The notes beneath the pieces were generated by a model. The model was not told the origin of the DNA. It searched no databases and worked only from the letters and a program-made list of their open reading frames with translations. This document shows positions 7,267-16,338 of a stretch of 38,548 nucleotides of DNA, piece after piece. The DNA lies in assembly GCA_016842085.1 (NCBI GenBank), contig JAEVEX010000071.1:1-38548 (forward strand), given 5' to 3'. A program made the position numbers and the translations under genes. The DNA comes from Candidatus Thermoflexus tengchongensis (lineage in GTDB: Bacteria > Chloroflexota > Anaerolineae > Thermoflexales > Thermoflexaceae). Within the stretch, counting starts at the first letter, position 1, and the number at the start of each line of letters is the position of its first letter.

Positions 7267-8241
7267 ATGATCTCGATGGCCCAGGCAATCCGGGAGGCCC
7301 TGGCCGAGGAAATGCGCCGGGATCCTCTGGTGTTCATCATGGGCGAGGATGTGGCGGAAGCGGGAACCCCCTTCAAGGTCCTGAAAGGTCTGGTAGAGGA
7401 ATTCGGTCCCCAGCGTGTGATCGATACCCCCATTTCAGAAGCCGGCTTCACTGGCATCGCAGTCGGGGCAGCCATGACGGGGATGCGGCCGGTGGTGGAC
7501 ATCATGTTTGGCGACTTCCTTACACTGGCGATGGACCAGATTGTCAATCAAGCCGCCAAAGCGCATTACATGTCCGGCGGAAAGTGGAAGGTTCCTATGG
7601 TGATCCGCACCACCATGGGCGCTACGCTGCGGAAGGCAGCTCAGCACAGCCAGAGCTTGCACGCCTGGTTTGCTCACATCCCTGGTCTGAAGGTAGTGAT
7701 CCCCTCCACCCCTTATGATGCCAAGGGCCTGTTGAAAACCGCGATACGCGATGATAATCCGGTCCTCTTCTTTGAGCACAAAGCGATGTATAGCATGCGC
7801 GGATACGTTCCCCCTGAAGAATACACGATCCCATTCGGCGTGGCGGACGTCAAACGGGAGGGGCGGGATCTCACGATTGTAGCTATCGGCCGTATGGTCC
7901 ATGTCGCGCTGGAGGCAGCTCAGCAGCTGGCAGAGCTGGGCATCGAGGCTGAGGTGATCGACCCCCGGACGCTGGTTCCCCTGGATCGGGAGACGCTGAT
8001 CGAATCTGCGCGGAAAACAGGAAGGGTCATCATCCTCGATGAGGGTCACCAGAGCTACGGGGTGACGGCCGAGCTGGCCTCTGTGATCACCGAAGGCGCG
8101 TTTTACTATCTGGACGCACCAGTGGTCCGCATGGGAGCGATGGATGTCCCTGTGCCGTTCTCACCGCCCCTGGAGGATCTCACTGTGCCCACTTCGGAGC
8201 GAGTGGTGGAAACAGCGAAAGCCCTGTGCGGCCGAGCCTGA
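7267..8241 (+). CDS. 2-oxoacid dehydrogenase E1, beta subunit
   Basis: The beta partner of the thiamine enzyme, 324 residues from ATG 7267. An upstream in-frame ATG at 7219 would overlap the alpha gene by 29 bases and add an unconserved tail. Conserved stretches include VFIMGEDVAEAGTPFKVLKG, TPISEAGFTGIAVGAAMTGM, the central MDQIVNQAAKAHYMSGG and VIDPRTLVPLDRETLIES. Together alpha and beta form the heterotetramer that decarboxylates a 2-oxoacid, or cleaves acetoin, and loads the acyl group on the E2 lipoyl arm. The gene is intact and of normal length. Confidence 0.9.
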   Translation: MISMAQAIREALAEEMRRDPLVFIMGEDVAEAGTPFKVLKGLVEEFGPQRVIDTPISEAGFTGIAVGAAMTGMRPVVDIMFGDFLTLAMDQIVNQAAKAHYMSGGKWKVPMVIRTTMGATLRKAAQHSQSLHAWFAHIPGLKVVIPSTPYDAKGLLKTAIRDDNPVLFFEHKAMYSMRGYVPPEEYTIPFGVADVKREGRDLTIVAIGRMVHVALEAAQQLAELGIEAEVIDPRTLVPLDRETLIESARKTGRVIILDEGHQSYGVTAELASVITEGAFYYLDAPVVRMGAMDVPVPFSPPLEDLTVPTSERVVETAKALCGRA

Positions 8242-8257
8242 ACAAAAGGAGGGCGCC

Positions 8258-9616
8258 ATGGGACTGAAAACCTTCGGCACGATGGGTGTGGACTGGGAGG
8301 CCCGTGTAGATTTCGAGCGTCTGAGGCGGGAGCGACTCCATCGGATCCGAACCTTGCTTCAGCAGTCCGAGCTGGGCGCATTGTTGTGCTTTGATATGGC
8401 CAATATCCGCTACATCAGCGCCACTCACATCGGCACCTGGGCAATGGACAAGGTGGCCCGCTTCTGCCTGCTTCCTCGAAACGATGAGCCCATCGTATGG
8501 GATTTCGGCTCGGCAGCCCGCCATCATCAGCTCTATTGCCCCTGGCTGGGAACCGAGCGCTCACGAGCAGGGATCTCCACGCTGCGGGGCGCGATGCCCC
8601 CAGAGGCCCAGCGGGCAGAGGATGTGGCCCGCAAGATTCGAATCGAGCTGGAGGAACGAGGCCTGCACCGAGAGCCTCTGGGGGTGGACATCGTGGAGCC
8701 TCCGGTGCTGTTTGCCCTCCAGAAGGAAGGGTTAAAGGTGGCAGATGGGCAGCAGTTGTTGATGGAAGCCCGAAAGATCAAGACGCAGGATGAGATCGTC
8801 CTGATCAATACGGCCTGCGCCATGGTCGATGCCGCTTACGAAGAACTATATCGGGCCATGCGGCCAGGGGTGCGGGAGAACGAGCTCGTTGGCCTGGTCG
8901 CTAAAGTGCTTTATGACCTGGGCTCTGAACACGTGGAAGGCGTCAACGCCATCTCGGGTGAGCGCTGTAATCCCCACCCCCACGTCTTCAGCGATCGCAT
9001 CCTGCGGCCAGGCGATCCCGCTTACTTTGACATCCTTCACAGCTATAACGGCTACCGTACGTGTTATTACCGCACCTTCTTCGTTGGAAGCGCCTCCAAA
9101 GCCCAGATCGATGCTTACAAGCGATGCCGGGACTACCTGGATGCGGCCATCGAGCTCATTCGACCCGGCGTGACCACGGCGGATGTGGTGAAGGTCTGGC
9201 CACGGGCCGAGGAATTCGGCTTTCCCAATGAAGAGGCAGCGTTCGCCCTCCAGTATGGCCACGGCGTAGGGCTATCGATTTGGGAGAAACCGATTTTCAG
9301 CCGTCTGGTCTCTCTGGATCATCCGGAGGTGATCGAAGAGGGGATGGTGATCGCTCTGGAGACCTTCTGGCCGGCCTCGGATGGCTGGTCAGCGGCTCGC
9401 ATTGAGGAGATGGTGGTGGTCACCAAAGAGGGCTGTGAGGTGATCACCCGCTTCCCTGCGGAGGAGCCCATTGTAGCTGGAACCCGCTACTACACCGCTA
9501 CGGGTCCTCTTCCAGCCACTCGAGAGACCCAGTCGAATCTCAACAACATGGGAGCTTTGAGCCGGGTTCAGGCGGTGGTGGAAAGCGCCCAGTGGGAAGG
9601 GATGCCAGTGCGTTGA
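8258..9616 (+). CDS. M24 (pita-bread fold) peptidase/amidohydrolase family protein
   Basis: The product has 452 residues with an N-terminal creatinase-like domain (LGALLCFDMANIRYISATHIG) and a C-terminal M24 domain. In true M24 metalloenzymes the ligands are Asp, Asp, His, Glu, Glu. Here they read Asp258 (YFDILHS), Cys269 in place of the second Asp (GYRTCYYRTF, exactly 11 residues on), His335 (YGHGVGLS), Glu368 (ALETFWP) and Glu383 (ARIEEMVVV). A changed metal site suggests a reaction other than dipeptide cleavage; the M24 fold also includes creatinase, ectoine hydrolase and the DMSP lyase DddP. It sits between E1beta and E2, so it belongs to the same pathway. ATG 8258 has AAAGGAGGG just upstream. 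Substrate unknown. Confidence 0.8.
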   Translation: MGLKTFGTMGVDWEARVDFERLRRERLHRIRTLLQQSELGALLCFDMANIRYISATHIGTWAMDKVARFCLLPRNDEPIVWDFGSAARHHQLYCPWLGTERSRAGISTLRGAMPPEAQRAEDVARKIRIELEERGLHREPLGVDIVEPPVLFALQKEGLKVADGQQLLMEARKIKTQDEIVLINTACAMVDAAYEELYRAMRPGVRENELVGLVAKVLYDLGSEHVEGVNAISGERCNPHPHVFSDRILRPGDPAYFDILHSYNGYRTCYYRTFFVGSASKAQIDAYKRCRDYLDAAIELIRPGVTTADVVKVWPRAEEFGFPNEEAAFALQYGHGVGLSIWEKPIFSRLVSLDHPEVIEEGMVIALETFWPASDGWSAARIEEMVVVTKEGCEVITRFPAEEPIVAGTRYYTATGPLPATRETQSNLNNMGALSRVQAVVESAQWEGMPVR

Positions 9617-9660
9617 TTCCCTGAACATTGCACAAAGGCCTAAAAGGAGGAATGGCCCCG

Positions 9661-10941
9661 GTGCGCGAAGTGATCATGCCCGCTCTGGGCGCAGCCCAGC
9701 GAACGGGTCGGCTGGTGCGCTGGCTGAAGCGAGAGGGGGAGCTGGTGCAGGCCGGCGAGCCGCTCATGGAGATCGAGACCGATAAGGTGACGGTCGAGAT
9801 CGAGGCGCCCGCTTCCGGAATCCTCACGGGGGTCCGTCTTCGAGAGGGGGAAGAAGCTGCCGTGGGTCAGGTCATTGCATGGATCGCGGCACCCGGTGAA
9901 TCTGCGCCTCAGTCGGAAAGTCCCCCTTCATCGGGTGAAAAATCCGCCCCCTCGGGAGCAATTTACGCGGGAATTCGGGCGACGCCGGTAGCGGCCCGGC
10001 TGGCCGCGGAGCACGGTATTGATCTTCAGGAGATCCGGCCGGAAGGCGGATGGGTTCGCAAACAGGATGTCCTGGCCTATCTGGAACAGCGCCAGCGCCT
10101 GACGTCTCCATCGCATCCAGAGGGGCGGATCCCGGCTTCCCCGAAGGCTCGCCGTCTGGCTCAGGAGCTGGGAATCGATCTGCGCCAGGTGCCGGGCTCC
10201 GGCCCGGAAGGAGCGGTGCGGGCTGCGGATGTGCTGGCTTTCCACGCTTCCCGGCAGGCGGCGGTGTCTTCACCTCCCCCGCTTCCCGGTGTATGGCGGG
10301 CAATGGTGGATCGCCTGACCCGGAGCTGGCCTCAGACACCTCATTTCTACCTGCAGCGGGAGGTCCATGCAGCCCGTCTGCTCACCTGGCATGAGCTGGC
10401 TCAGAAACGAAGCCCCATCCGCCTGACCTACACCGACCTTTTGATCAAACTGGTGGCAGCTGCCCTGCGAGCGCATCCACGCATCAACTCCTGGTGGCAT
10501 GAGGGCACCATTGTCATTCACGAAGAGATCCACATCGGTCTGGCGGTGGCGACGGAGGAGGGGCTGGTGGTGCCGGTGATCCATCACGCAGACCGGCTCA
10601 CCCTGGAGGAAATCGCAGCCCGCCGACAGGAACTGGTGGAGCGGGCCCGGACCGGGCGGTTACGACCCGAGGATGTGCAGGGCGGGACGTTCACGATCAG
10701 CAATCTGGGAATGTATGGCGTGGACACCTTCATGCCGGTCGTCAATCCACCCCAGGCGGCCATTCTGGCGGTGGGACGGATTACGGAGCGGGTCGTTCCG
10801 GCGCACGGGCAGCCAGCGGTTCAGCCGATGCTCACCCTGACGCTGGCGTGCGATCACCGGGCAATCGATGGGGCGCGAGCCGCGCAATTCCTGGCAACCC
10901 TGGCCGAGCTGATCGAAGAACCCCTGGGGCTTCTCCACTAA
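9661..10941 (+). CDS. 2-oxoacid dehydrogenase E2, lipoyl acyltransferase with two E3-binding-like domains
   Basis: Dihydrolipoamide acyltransferase core of the complex. Reading from GTG 9661, the lipoyl domain covers residues 2-78 with the lipoylated Lys42 in IETDKVTVEIEAP. Two peripheral-subunit-binding-like domains follow, about 106-141 (ATPVAARLAAEHGIDLQEI) and 158-195 (ASPKARRLAQELGIDLRQV). The catalytic domain ends in the DHRAIDG active-site motif. Most E2 proteins have one binding domain. The start is uncertain: AGGAGG at 9645-9650 is only one base before ATG 9652, too close, but 10 bases before GTG 9661. No E3 (dihydrolipoamide dehydrogenase) gene is in the window, so E3 must be shared from elsewhere. 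Confidence 0.9.
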   Translation: MREVIMPALGAAQRTGRLVRWLKREGELVQAGEPLMEIETDKVTVEIEAPASGILTGVRLREGEEAAVGQVIAWIAAPGESAPQSESPPSSGEKSAPSGAIYAGIRATPVAARLAAEHGIDLQEIRPEGGWVRKQDVLAYLEQRQRLTSPSHPEGRIPASPKARRLAQELGIDLRQVPGSGPEGAVRAADVLAFHASRQAAVSSPPPLPGVWRAMVDRLTRSWPQTPHFYLQREVHAARLLTWHELAQKRSPIRLTYTDLLIKLVAAALRAHPRINSWWHEGTIVIHEEIHIGLAVATEEGLVVPVIHHADRLTLEEIAARRQELVERARTGRLRPEDVQGGTFTISNLGMYGVDTFMPVVNPPQAAILAVGRITERVVPAHGQPAVQPMLTLTLACDHRAIDGARAAQFLATLAELIEEPLGLLH

Positions 10942-10959
10942 CTGTGCAGGAGGCCGAGG

Positions 10960-12453
10960 ATGGGCAATGAAGGGCGATTGCGAGGATCCGCAACGCTGGC
11001 AACGGAAGGGATTCGATCTGAGGAACTCCTCCTGGGCGAATATGGAATCCTGGTGGCGGGTCGCTGGATTCGCACCGGGGATGCAGTGGAGGTGCGGAGT
11101 CCGTACAACGAATCCCTTGTGGCTGTGGTGCATCGAGCGGGACCCAACGAGCTGGAGGCGGCAATGGCCGCTGCGAGCCGGGCCTTTGAGGCCACACGGC
11201 GGATGCCCTCCTGGAAGCGAGCAGAGATTCTGGAACGGATCAGCGCGGGGATCGCAGCCCGCCGGGAGGAGTTCGCCCGCACCATCGCTCTGGAAGCCGG
11301 GAAGCCTATCCGCACAGCCCGGGTGGAAGTCGATCGGGCGATCTTCACTTTCAAGGTCGCTGCTGAAGAGGCCAAACGGATCTACGGCGAGATCGTGCCC
11401 CTGGACTGGGTCCCGGGGACAGAGGGGCGCATCGGATATGTGCGTCGAGTTCCCCTGGGGCCTGTCCTGGGGATCACCCCCTTCAATTTCCCGCTGAATC
11501 TGGTGGTTCATAAAGTCGCCCCCGCGCTGGCGGCCGGCAACCCGATTCTGATCCGGCCTTCCACCAAAACACCGGTCAGTGCCCTGAAGCTGGGAGAGGT
11601 CATCCTGGAAGCCGGATGGCCTCCGGAAGGCTTCGCGGTGGTCCCCTGCACGACCCAGGATGCGGAACTCATGGTGCAGGATGATCGGATCCGCATGCTG
11701 ACGTTCACGGGAAGCCCGGCGGTCGGATGGGGATTGAAGGTCCGGGCCGGGCGCAAACGGGTAACCCTGGAGCTTGGGGGAAACGCCGGGGTGATCATCC
11801 ATCAGGATGCTGATCTGGATTATGCTGCCGAACGGGTAACCTGGGGCGGGTTCACCTATGCCGGTCAATCCTGCATATCTGTGCAGCGGGTCTACATCCA
11901 CGAGGAAGTCTATGAGGCCTTTGTGGATCGCCTCCTGCGGCGAGTTTCCGCTCTCCACGTGGGAGATCCTCTGGAAGAGACAACGGACGTCGGCCCTGTA
12001 ATCGATCGAGAGGCCGCCGAGCGCATTGAGGCGTGGGTCCAGGAAGCCATCGCAGATGGTGCGAAAGTGCTGACTGGAGGGCGACGAACCGGGAATCTGT
12101 GGGAGCCCACCGTCCTGACCTCGATCCGGGAAGACATGAAGGTCTCCTGTCAGGAGGTCTTCGGTCCGCTGATCGGACTCCATCGATATGCGGATCCAAT
12201 GGAGGCTATCCGGGCGGTTGATCGCAGCGATTACGGATTGCAGGCTGGGATTTTCACCAGTGACCTCCGGCTTGTTGAGGCAGCCTTCGAGCACATTGAG
12301 GTCGGAGGTCTGGTGGTCAATGATGTGCCCACATTCCGGGTGGATCATATGCCTTATGGAGGCGTCAAGCTTTCTGGGTTCGGACGGGAGGGAGTGCGCT
12401 ATGCCATCGAGGAGATGACCGAATTGAAGTTAATGGTTCTGAATCGACGGTAA
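10960..12453 (+). CDS. NAD(P)-dependent aldehyde dehydrogenase
   Basis: A 497-residue member of the ALDH superfamily, oxidising an aldehyde to an acid. The catalytic cysteine is Cys305 (AGQSCISVQRV) and the general base is Glu271 (TLELGGNAG). The cofactor-binding PFNFPLNLVVHK and the GSPAVGWGL glycine loop are present. The LELGGN motif argues against the CoA-acylating methylmalonate semialdehyde type. The text around the cysteine is closest to lactaldehyde / phosphonoacetaldehyde / glyceraldehyde dehydrogenase-like groups. A roughly 35-residue N-terminal extension precedes the usual domain start (YGILVAGRW), and a later start is possible. It follows E2 by 18 bases and would oxidise an aldehyde made in the same pathway. 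Confidence 0.88.
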   Translation: MGNEGRLRGSATLATEGIRSEELLLGEYGILVAGRWIRTGDAVEVRSPYNESLVAVVHRAGPNELEAAMAAASRAFEATRRMPSWKRAEILERISAGIAARREEFARTIALEAGKPIRTARVEVDRAIFTFKVAAEEAKRIYGEIVPLDWVPGTEGRIGYVRRVPLGPVLGITPFNFPLNLVVHKVAPALAAGNPILIRPSTKTPVSALKLGEVILEAGWPPEGFAVVPCTTQDAELMVQDDRIRMLTFTGSPAVGWGLKVRAGRKRVTLELGGNAGVIIHQDADLDYAAERVTWGGFTYAGQSCISVQRVYIHEEVYEAFVDRLLRRVSALHVGDPLEETTDVGPVIDREAAERIEAWVQEAIADGAKVLTGGRRTGNLWEPTVLTSIREDMKVSCQEVFGPLIGLHRYADPMEAIRAVDRSDYGLQAGIFTSDLRLVEAAFEHIEVGGLVVNDVPTFRVDHMPYGGVKLSGFGREGVRYAIEEMTELKLMVLNRR

Positions 12454-12583
12454 GGCTTCGCTGCAGCGATTCTCACGGGTGAGCGCACCCCCGTTCGAGG
12501 CAGAGTTGTTTCCAAATCCATGGGGTCCAAAAGGGCCTCAGGGGATGGTCAAATCAAATCCCAAGGCAGGAAAGGAGGAGATC

Positions 12584-13951
12584 ATGAAGCAGCTTCGCTA
12601 TGCCGTTCTCGTTCTGGCCCTTCTCCTCAGCGCCTGTGCAGGAGCTACCGCGACTCCCACAGCAGCTCCATCCGCGCCAATGCCCGCCGCACCCACGCCG
12701 ACCGCCCCTTCGGCGACGCCGACCACACCGCCTCGCCCAATCCGTATTGGCCTCTCTGTCCCCCTGACGGGTGATCTCGCGATCGCCGGCACAAAACATC
12801 GAGATGGATATCAGCTTTGTGTGGATCTCATCAATCAGAAAGGCGGTCTGCTCGGACGGCCGGTGGAGTTGCTGGTGGAAGACAACCGCTCCGATAACGA
12901 GGTCACGGTCTCCCAGTATGAGCGGTTCATCAATGTGGAGAAGGTAGATCTGCTACTTGGCACTTTCTCCAGCCGTTTGAACTTTGCAGCCTCCGCTGTA
13001 GCGGAGAAAGCCGGTTATGTTTACCCCATCCCATCCGGCGGCGCGCTTCGGATCTGGGAGCGCGGGTTCAAGTATATTTTCTATTTCCAGCAGAACGCAG
13101 TGGAATACATCGGCAGCGCGCCGCTGCGTGCCCTCATGGCCTACCGGGACAAAGGGATCATCCCGGCAGATGATTTCCCCAAGACCGCCGCGGTGGTCCA
13201 TGCGGATGAGTTTTACGGCAACGCGATCGCCACGGGCCTGCTGGGCGGCAAAGTTCAGATCCCGGGGACGGATAAAGTGATCGATCTGGCACCGGGATTT
13301 CTCGCGCAGGCAGGCATTCAGGTGGTGTTCACCCAGAAATGGCCCGAGGGCTTCACGGACTGGCTGACCCTGGCCAATGCGATTAAAGCCAGCAACCCCG
13401 ATCTGGTCATGGCCGCTTCGGGTTCCCCCGATGATATCATCCAGCTGGTCCGTGCCCTGAAGACCGTGGGCGCCAATCCCAAGATGATCTATACCGCTCA
13501 GGGGACCCAGGTCGAATTTAAGGAGGCGCTGGGTGATGCAGTCAACGGCATCATCATCCATGCCTCCTGGCATCCACTGGCCCCCTATGTGGGGCTGCTG
13601 GCAGGCGAGCCCTTCAGCAATCAGGATTTCATCCAGGCTTTCAAGGCGAAATATGGCCGGGAGCCGGATGAGGATGAGGCTATCCCCTTTGCGGTCTGCC
13701 AGGGCCTTGAGCAGGCTGTCCGGGCTGTGGGCTCGACGGACAACAAAGCGATCCGGGATTGGCTGGCCTCACGAACGAAGGACAACCCGGTGAAGACCAT
13801 TATGGGAGACTTCTACTGGGATGAGCGAGGTTTGCCAATTGGACGCGACTATCTGGTCACCCAATGGCAGAACGGCGAGCTGAAATTTGTCTATCCCATT
13901 GGGGAATTTGAGGGCGTGGTGGATTTGCTGTGGCCACGGCCCAGGTGGTAA
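12584..13951 (+). CDS. Liv-type ABC transporter substrate-binding lipoprotein
   Basis: The extracytoplasmic receptor of a branched-chain amino acid (HAAT) family importer. The signal peptide ends in LLLSAC with the lipidated Cys18. A Thr/Pro/Ala-rich linker follows (about residues 19-50), then the periplasmic-binding fold beginning IRIGLSVPLTGDLAIAGTKH. Conserved parts include YQLCVDLINQKGGLLGRPVELLVEDNRSD. I chose ATG 12584 because AAAGGAGGAG lies 5 bases upstream and the signal peptide starts there. This family also carries amides, aromatic acids and other compounds, so the partner genes suggest the pathway substrate rather than leucine. A 130-base gap separates it from the aldehyde dehydrogenase; no clear promoter was seen in it. 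Confidence 0.9.
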   Translation: MKQLRYAVLVLALLLSACAGATATPTAAPSAPMPAAPTPTAPSATPTTPPRPIRIGLSVPLTGDLAIAGTKHRDGYQLCVDLINQKGGLLGRPVELLVEDNRSDNEVTVSQYERFINVEKVDLLLGTFSSRLNFAASAVAEKAGYVYPIPSGGALRIWERGFKYIFYFQQNAVEYIGSAPLRALMAYRDKGIIPADDFPKTAAVVHADEFYGNAIATGLLGGKVQIPGTDKVIDLAPGFLAQAGIQVVFTQKWPEGFTDWLTLANAIKASNPDLVMAASGSPDDIIQLVRALKTVGANPKMIYTAQGTQVEFKEALGDAVNGIIIHASWHPLAPYVGLLAGEPFSNQDFIQAFKAKYGREPDEDEAIPFAVCQGLEQAVRAVGSTDNKAIRDWLASRTKDNPVKTIMGDFYWDERGLPIGRDYLVTQWQNGELKFVYPIGEFEGVVDLLWPRPRW

Positions 13952-13990
13952 GCGAGGGGGAATTCAGATGGGGCGATCCGGAGGGCGACA

Positions 13991-14725
13991 ATGGCGTTAC
14001 TGGAAGTTCGCGATCTGACCAAGGATTTCGGGGGCCTTCGGGCTGTGAACCGGTGCTCCTTCACCGTCGAACAGGGGAGCATCACGGCGCTGATCGGCCC
14101 GAATGGAGCCGGGAAGACCACCGTGTTCAACCTGATCACGGGGCTGCTTCGGCCGACTTCTGGACGGATCTACTTCCAGGGCCAGGATATCACTGCCATG
14201 CCGCCCCACCGGATCGCCCGGATGGGCATCTCCCGGACGTTCCAGATCACCCGGGAGCTGGCTGAGCTGACCGTCCTGGAGAATGTGGTGGTGCACGCTG
14301 CTCGGGACGGGCTGACCGGGCTTATCCGGGGCAGCATCCTCCAGCACGAGGCAGAGCGGGCCATGGCGCTGCTGGAGTTTGTGGGACTGGCCGCCATGGC
14401 CCGCGAGAAAGCGGGGAAGCTTTCTTACGGGCAGAAGAAATTAATGGAGCTGGCAGGGGCGTTGATGGCCGAGCCTCGACTGATCATGCTGGATGAGCCA
14501 GCTGCTGGAGTCAACCCCGCGTTGCTGGAGGAGATCATGGAACGCATTCTACAGTTAAACCGCTCGGGCATGACCTTCCTGATCATTGAACACAACATGG
14601 ATGTGGTGATGAGCCTCAGCCATCAAGTCGTGGTCATGGCTCATGGGGAAGTGCTCTGCCAGGGAGCGCCGGAGGCCGTCCGGCAGGATCCTCGTGTGCT
14701 CGATGCTTATCTGGGGGCAGCCTGA
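13991..14725 (+). CDS. livG: Liv-type ABC transporter ATPase (LivG-like)
   Basis: The first of two ATPases that drive the importer from the cytoplasmic face. Walker A is GPNGAGKTT (about residues 36-44), the signature is LSYGQKKLMELAGAL, Walker B is LIMLDEPAAGVNP, and the switch histidine lies in LIIEHNMDVVM. The protein has 244 residues, full length. GGAGGG sits 5 bases before the ATG. The stop overlaps the start of the next gene (TGATG), a sign of coupled translation. The name is given by family; the transported compound is unknown. Confidence 0.92.
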   Translation: MALLEVRDLTKDFGGLRAVNRCSFTVEQGSITALIGPNGAGKTTVFNLITGLLRPTSGRIYFQGQDITAMPPHRIARMGISRTFQITRELAELTVLENVVVHAARDGLTGLIRGSILQHEAERAMALLEFVGLAAMAREKAGKLSYGQKKLMELAGALMAEPRLIMLDEPAAGVNPALLEEIMERILQLNRSGMTFLIIEHNMDVVMSLSHQVVVMAHGEVLCQGAPEAVRQDPRVLDAYLGAA

Positions 14726-15468
14726 TGCTGATCCTGGAAATCGAAGAGGTCTCCGCCGGGTATGGAATGGGCCCGGATATTCTGAGCCGGGTCTCCGTCC
14801 GCTTTGAAGCCGGCCTCATTCACTGCCTGATCGGCCCGAATGGAGCAGGCAAATCGACCCTGCTTCGGGTGATCGCCGGCCTGCTTCGCCCCCGCTCAGG
14901 ACGGGTACTTCTGGAAGGGAAGGTGATCTCGGGATTGCGGCCGGACCAGATCCTGGCCCATGGCATCTGCCTGGTACCTCAGGATCGCAGTCTCTTTCCA
15001 GACATGACGGTTCGCGAGAACCTGTTGATGGGTGGCTATATCGAACGGGACCAGCGCCAGGTATCCCGCCGGATGGAAGAGGTGCTGGAGATTTTCCCGG
15101 AAGTCCGTCGGCATCTGAACCACAGGGCCGGGACTCTATCCGGCGGCGAGCAACAGATGGTGGCCATCGCGCGGGGTCTGATGGTCCATCCCCGGGTCAT
15201 GATGCTGGATGAGCCCAGCCTGGGCCTTGCCCCCCTGGTGGTCGATCGGATATTTGAGGCGATCTCCCGATTGAAAACCATGGGGATCACTGTTCTTATC
15301 GTCGAGCAGAATGTGCGTAAAGGCCTGGCCTACGCGGATCGGGGGTATGTGCTGGATATGGGGCGTCTCTCCTTCGAAGGGCCTGCCCGGGAAGTCATGG
15401 AAGATCCTCGACTGCAGGAACTCTATCTGGGGCGGATGGTGCTCTCAAATCGGGAGGTGCAGGGATGA
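14725..15468 (+). CDS. livF: Liv-type ABC transporter ATPase (LivF-like)
   Basis: The second ATPase of the importer, 247 residues. Walker A is GPNGAGKST, the Q-loop region is CLVPQDRSLFPDMTVRENL, the signature is LSGGEQQMVAIARGLM, and Walker B is VMMLDEPSLGLAPL. The 'LFPDMTV' text after the Q-loop is typical of LivF. It overlaps livG by one base at its 5' end and the permease gene by four bases (ATGA) at its 3' end. Intact. Confidence 0.92.
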   Translation: MLILEIEEVSAGYGMGPDILSRVSVRFEAGLIHCLIGPNGAGKSTLLRVIAGLLRPRSGRVLLEGKVISGLRPDQILAHGICLVPQDRSLFPDMTVRENLLMGGYIERDQRQVSRRMEEVLEIFPEVRRHLNHRAGTLSGGEQQMVAIARGLMVHPRVMMLDEPSLGLAPLVVDRIFEAISRLKTMGITVLIVEQNVRKGLAYADRGYVLDMGRLSFEGPAREVMEDPRLQELYLGRMVLSNREVQG

Positions 15469-16337
15469 CCAGCGGGCTTCAAATCCTGATCCTGGGGCTG
15501 GCGCTGGGAGGCGTCTACGCCCTGATGGCCATTGGCCTCTCCCTAACCTATGGCGTGATGAGGATCCTGAACCTGGCGCATGCGGCTTTCATGGTCCTGG
15601 GAGCCTATCTGGCTTACTGGGCACTGCAGATCCTTCATATCGATCCACTGGTATCGATTCTGATCAACGGACCGCTCTTTTTCATCCTCGGGATTGTTCT
15701 CTATCGGATCCTGTTCGTTCCCCTGGCCGGGCGCTCTCGTTATACAGAGGCCACTCTTTTGCTTTCCTTCGGCCTTGCGCTGGGCATCGAGGGCATAATG
15801 GGAGCCATGTGGACCGGGATCTACCGGCTGGCCAACCCCTCTTATGCAACCCGATCTCTTGTATTCGGTTCGTTCTATATCCCGGAGGGCCAGATGTATG
15901 CCACAGCGGCGAGCCTGGGGATCCTCATCGCCCTCTGGGGATTTCTGCAGAAGACGCGGCTCGGCCGTGCGATACGGGCGACGATGCAGAACCGGACCGC
16001 CGCCCAGATTGTCGGCGTCCATGTGGAAAGAATCTCCGCGCTGGCTTTCGGATTGGGGATGGCCTCCGCGGGGGTTTCCGGATCCCTTCTGAGTTTTCTT
16101 TTCCCCTTCTTCCCGGGCAAGCACTGGCAGTGGATCTCCATCCTGCTCTCTCTGGTCGTCCTGGGAGGGATGGGCAGCCTGATCGGGACGGTGGTTGGGG
16201 CGTTGATGCTGGCCGTGGCTTCCGTGTATGTCAGCTCGGCCCTGGGCCCCACATGGTCGCCGGCCACATTTTACGCCGCGCTGTTCCTGGTATTAATGAT
16301 CCGCCCTCAGGGCCTGTTCGGGAAGAGGGAGGTGTGA
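15465..16337 (+). CDS. livH: Liv-type ABC transporter permease (LivH-like)
   Basis: A membrane permease subunit of 290 residues, with the family opening GLALGGVYALMAIGLSLTYG, then VMRILNLAHAAFMVLGAYL and the usual eight or so hydrophobic segments. The cytoplasmic coupling loop (RAIRATMQNRTAAQIVGVHV) is present before the last helices. It pairs with the LivM-like protein encoded immediately after. Its start is fused to the livF stop (ATGA). Confidence 0.92.
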   Translation: MTSGLQILILGLALGGVYALMAIGLSLTYGVMRILNLAHAAFMVLGAYLAYWALQILHIDPLVSILINGPLFFILGIVLYRILFVPLAGRSRYTEATLLLSFGLALGIEGIMGAMWTGIYRLANPSYATRSLVFGSFYIPEGQMYATAASLGILIALWGFLQKTRLGRAIRATMQNRTAAQIVGVHVERISALAFGLGMASAGVSGSLLSFLFPFFPGKHWQWISILLSLVVLGGMGSLIGTVVGALMLAVASVYVSSALGPTWSPATFYAALFLVLMIRPQGLFGKREV

Positions 16338-16338
16338 G

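Noticed and set aside
5316-12453. A valine-degradation operon (3-hydroxyisobutyrate dehydrogenase, branched-chain 2-oxoacid dehydrogenase and a Liv importer)
   Set aside because: The aldehyde dehydrogenase does not resemble methylmalonate semialdehyde dehydrogenase, acyl-CoA dehydrogenase and enoyl-CoA hydratase are missing, and the Mo hydroxylase, M24 and C-C hydrolase genes have no place in that pathway.
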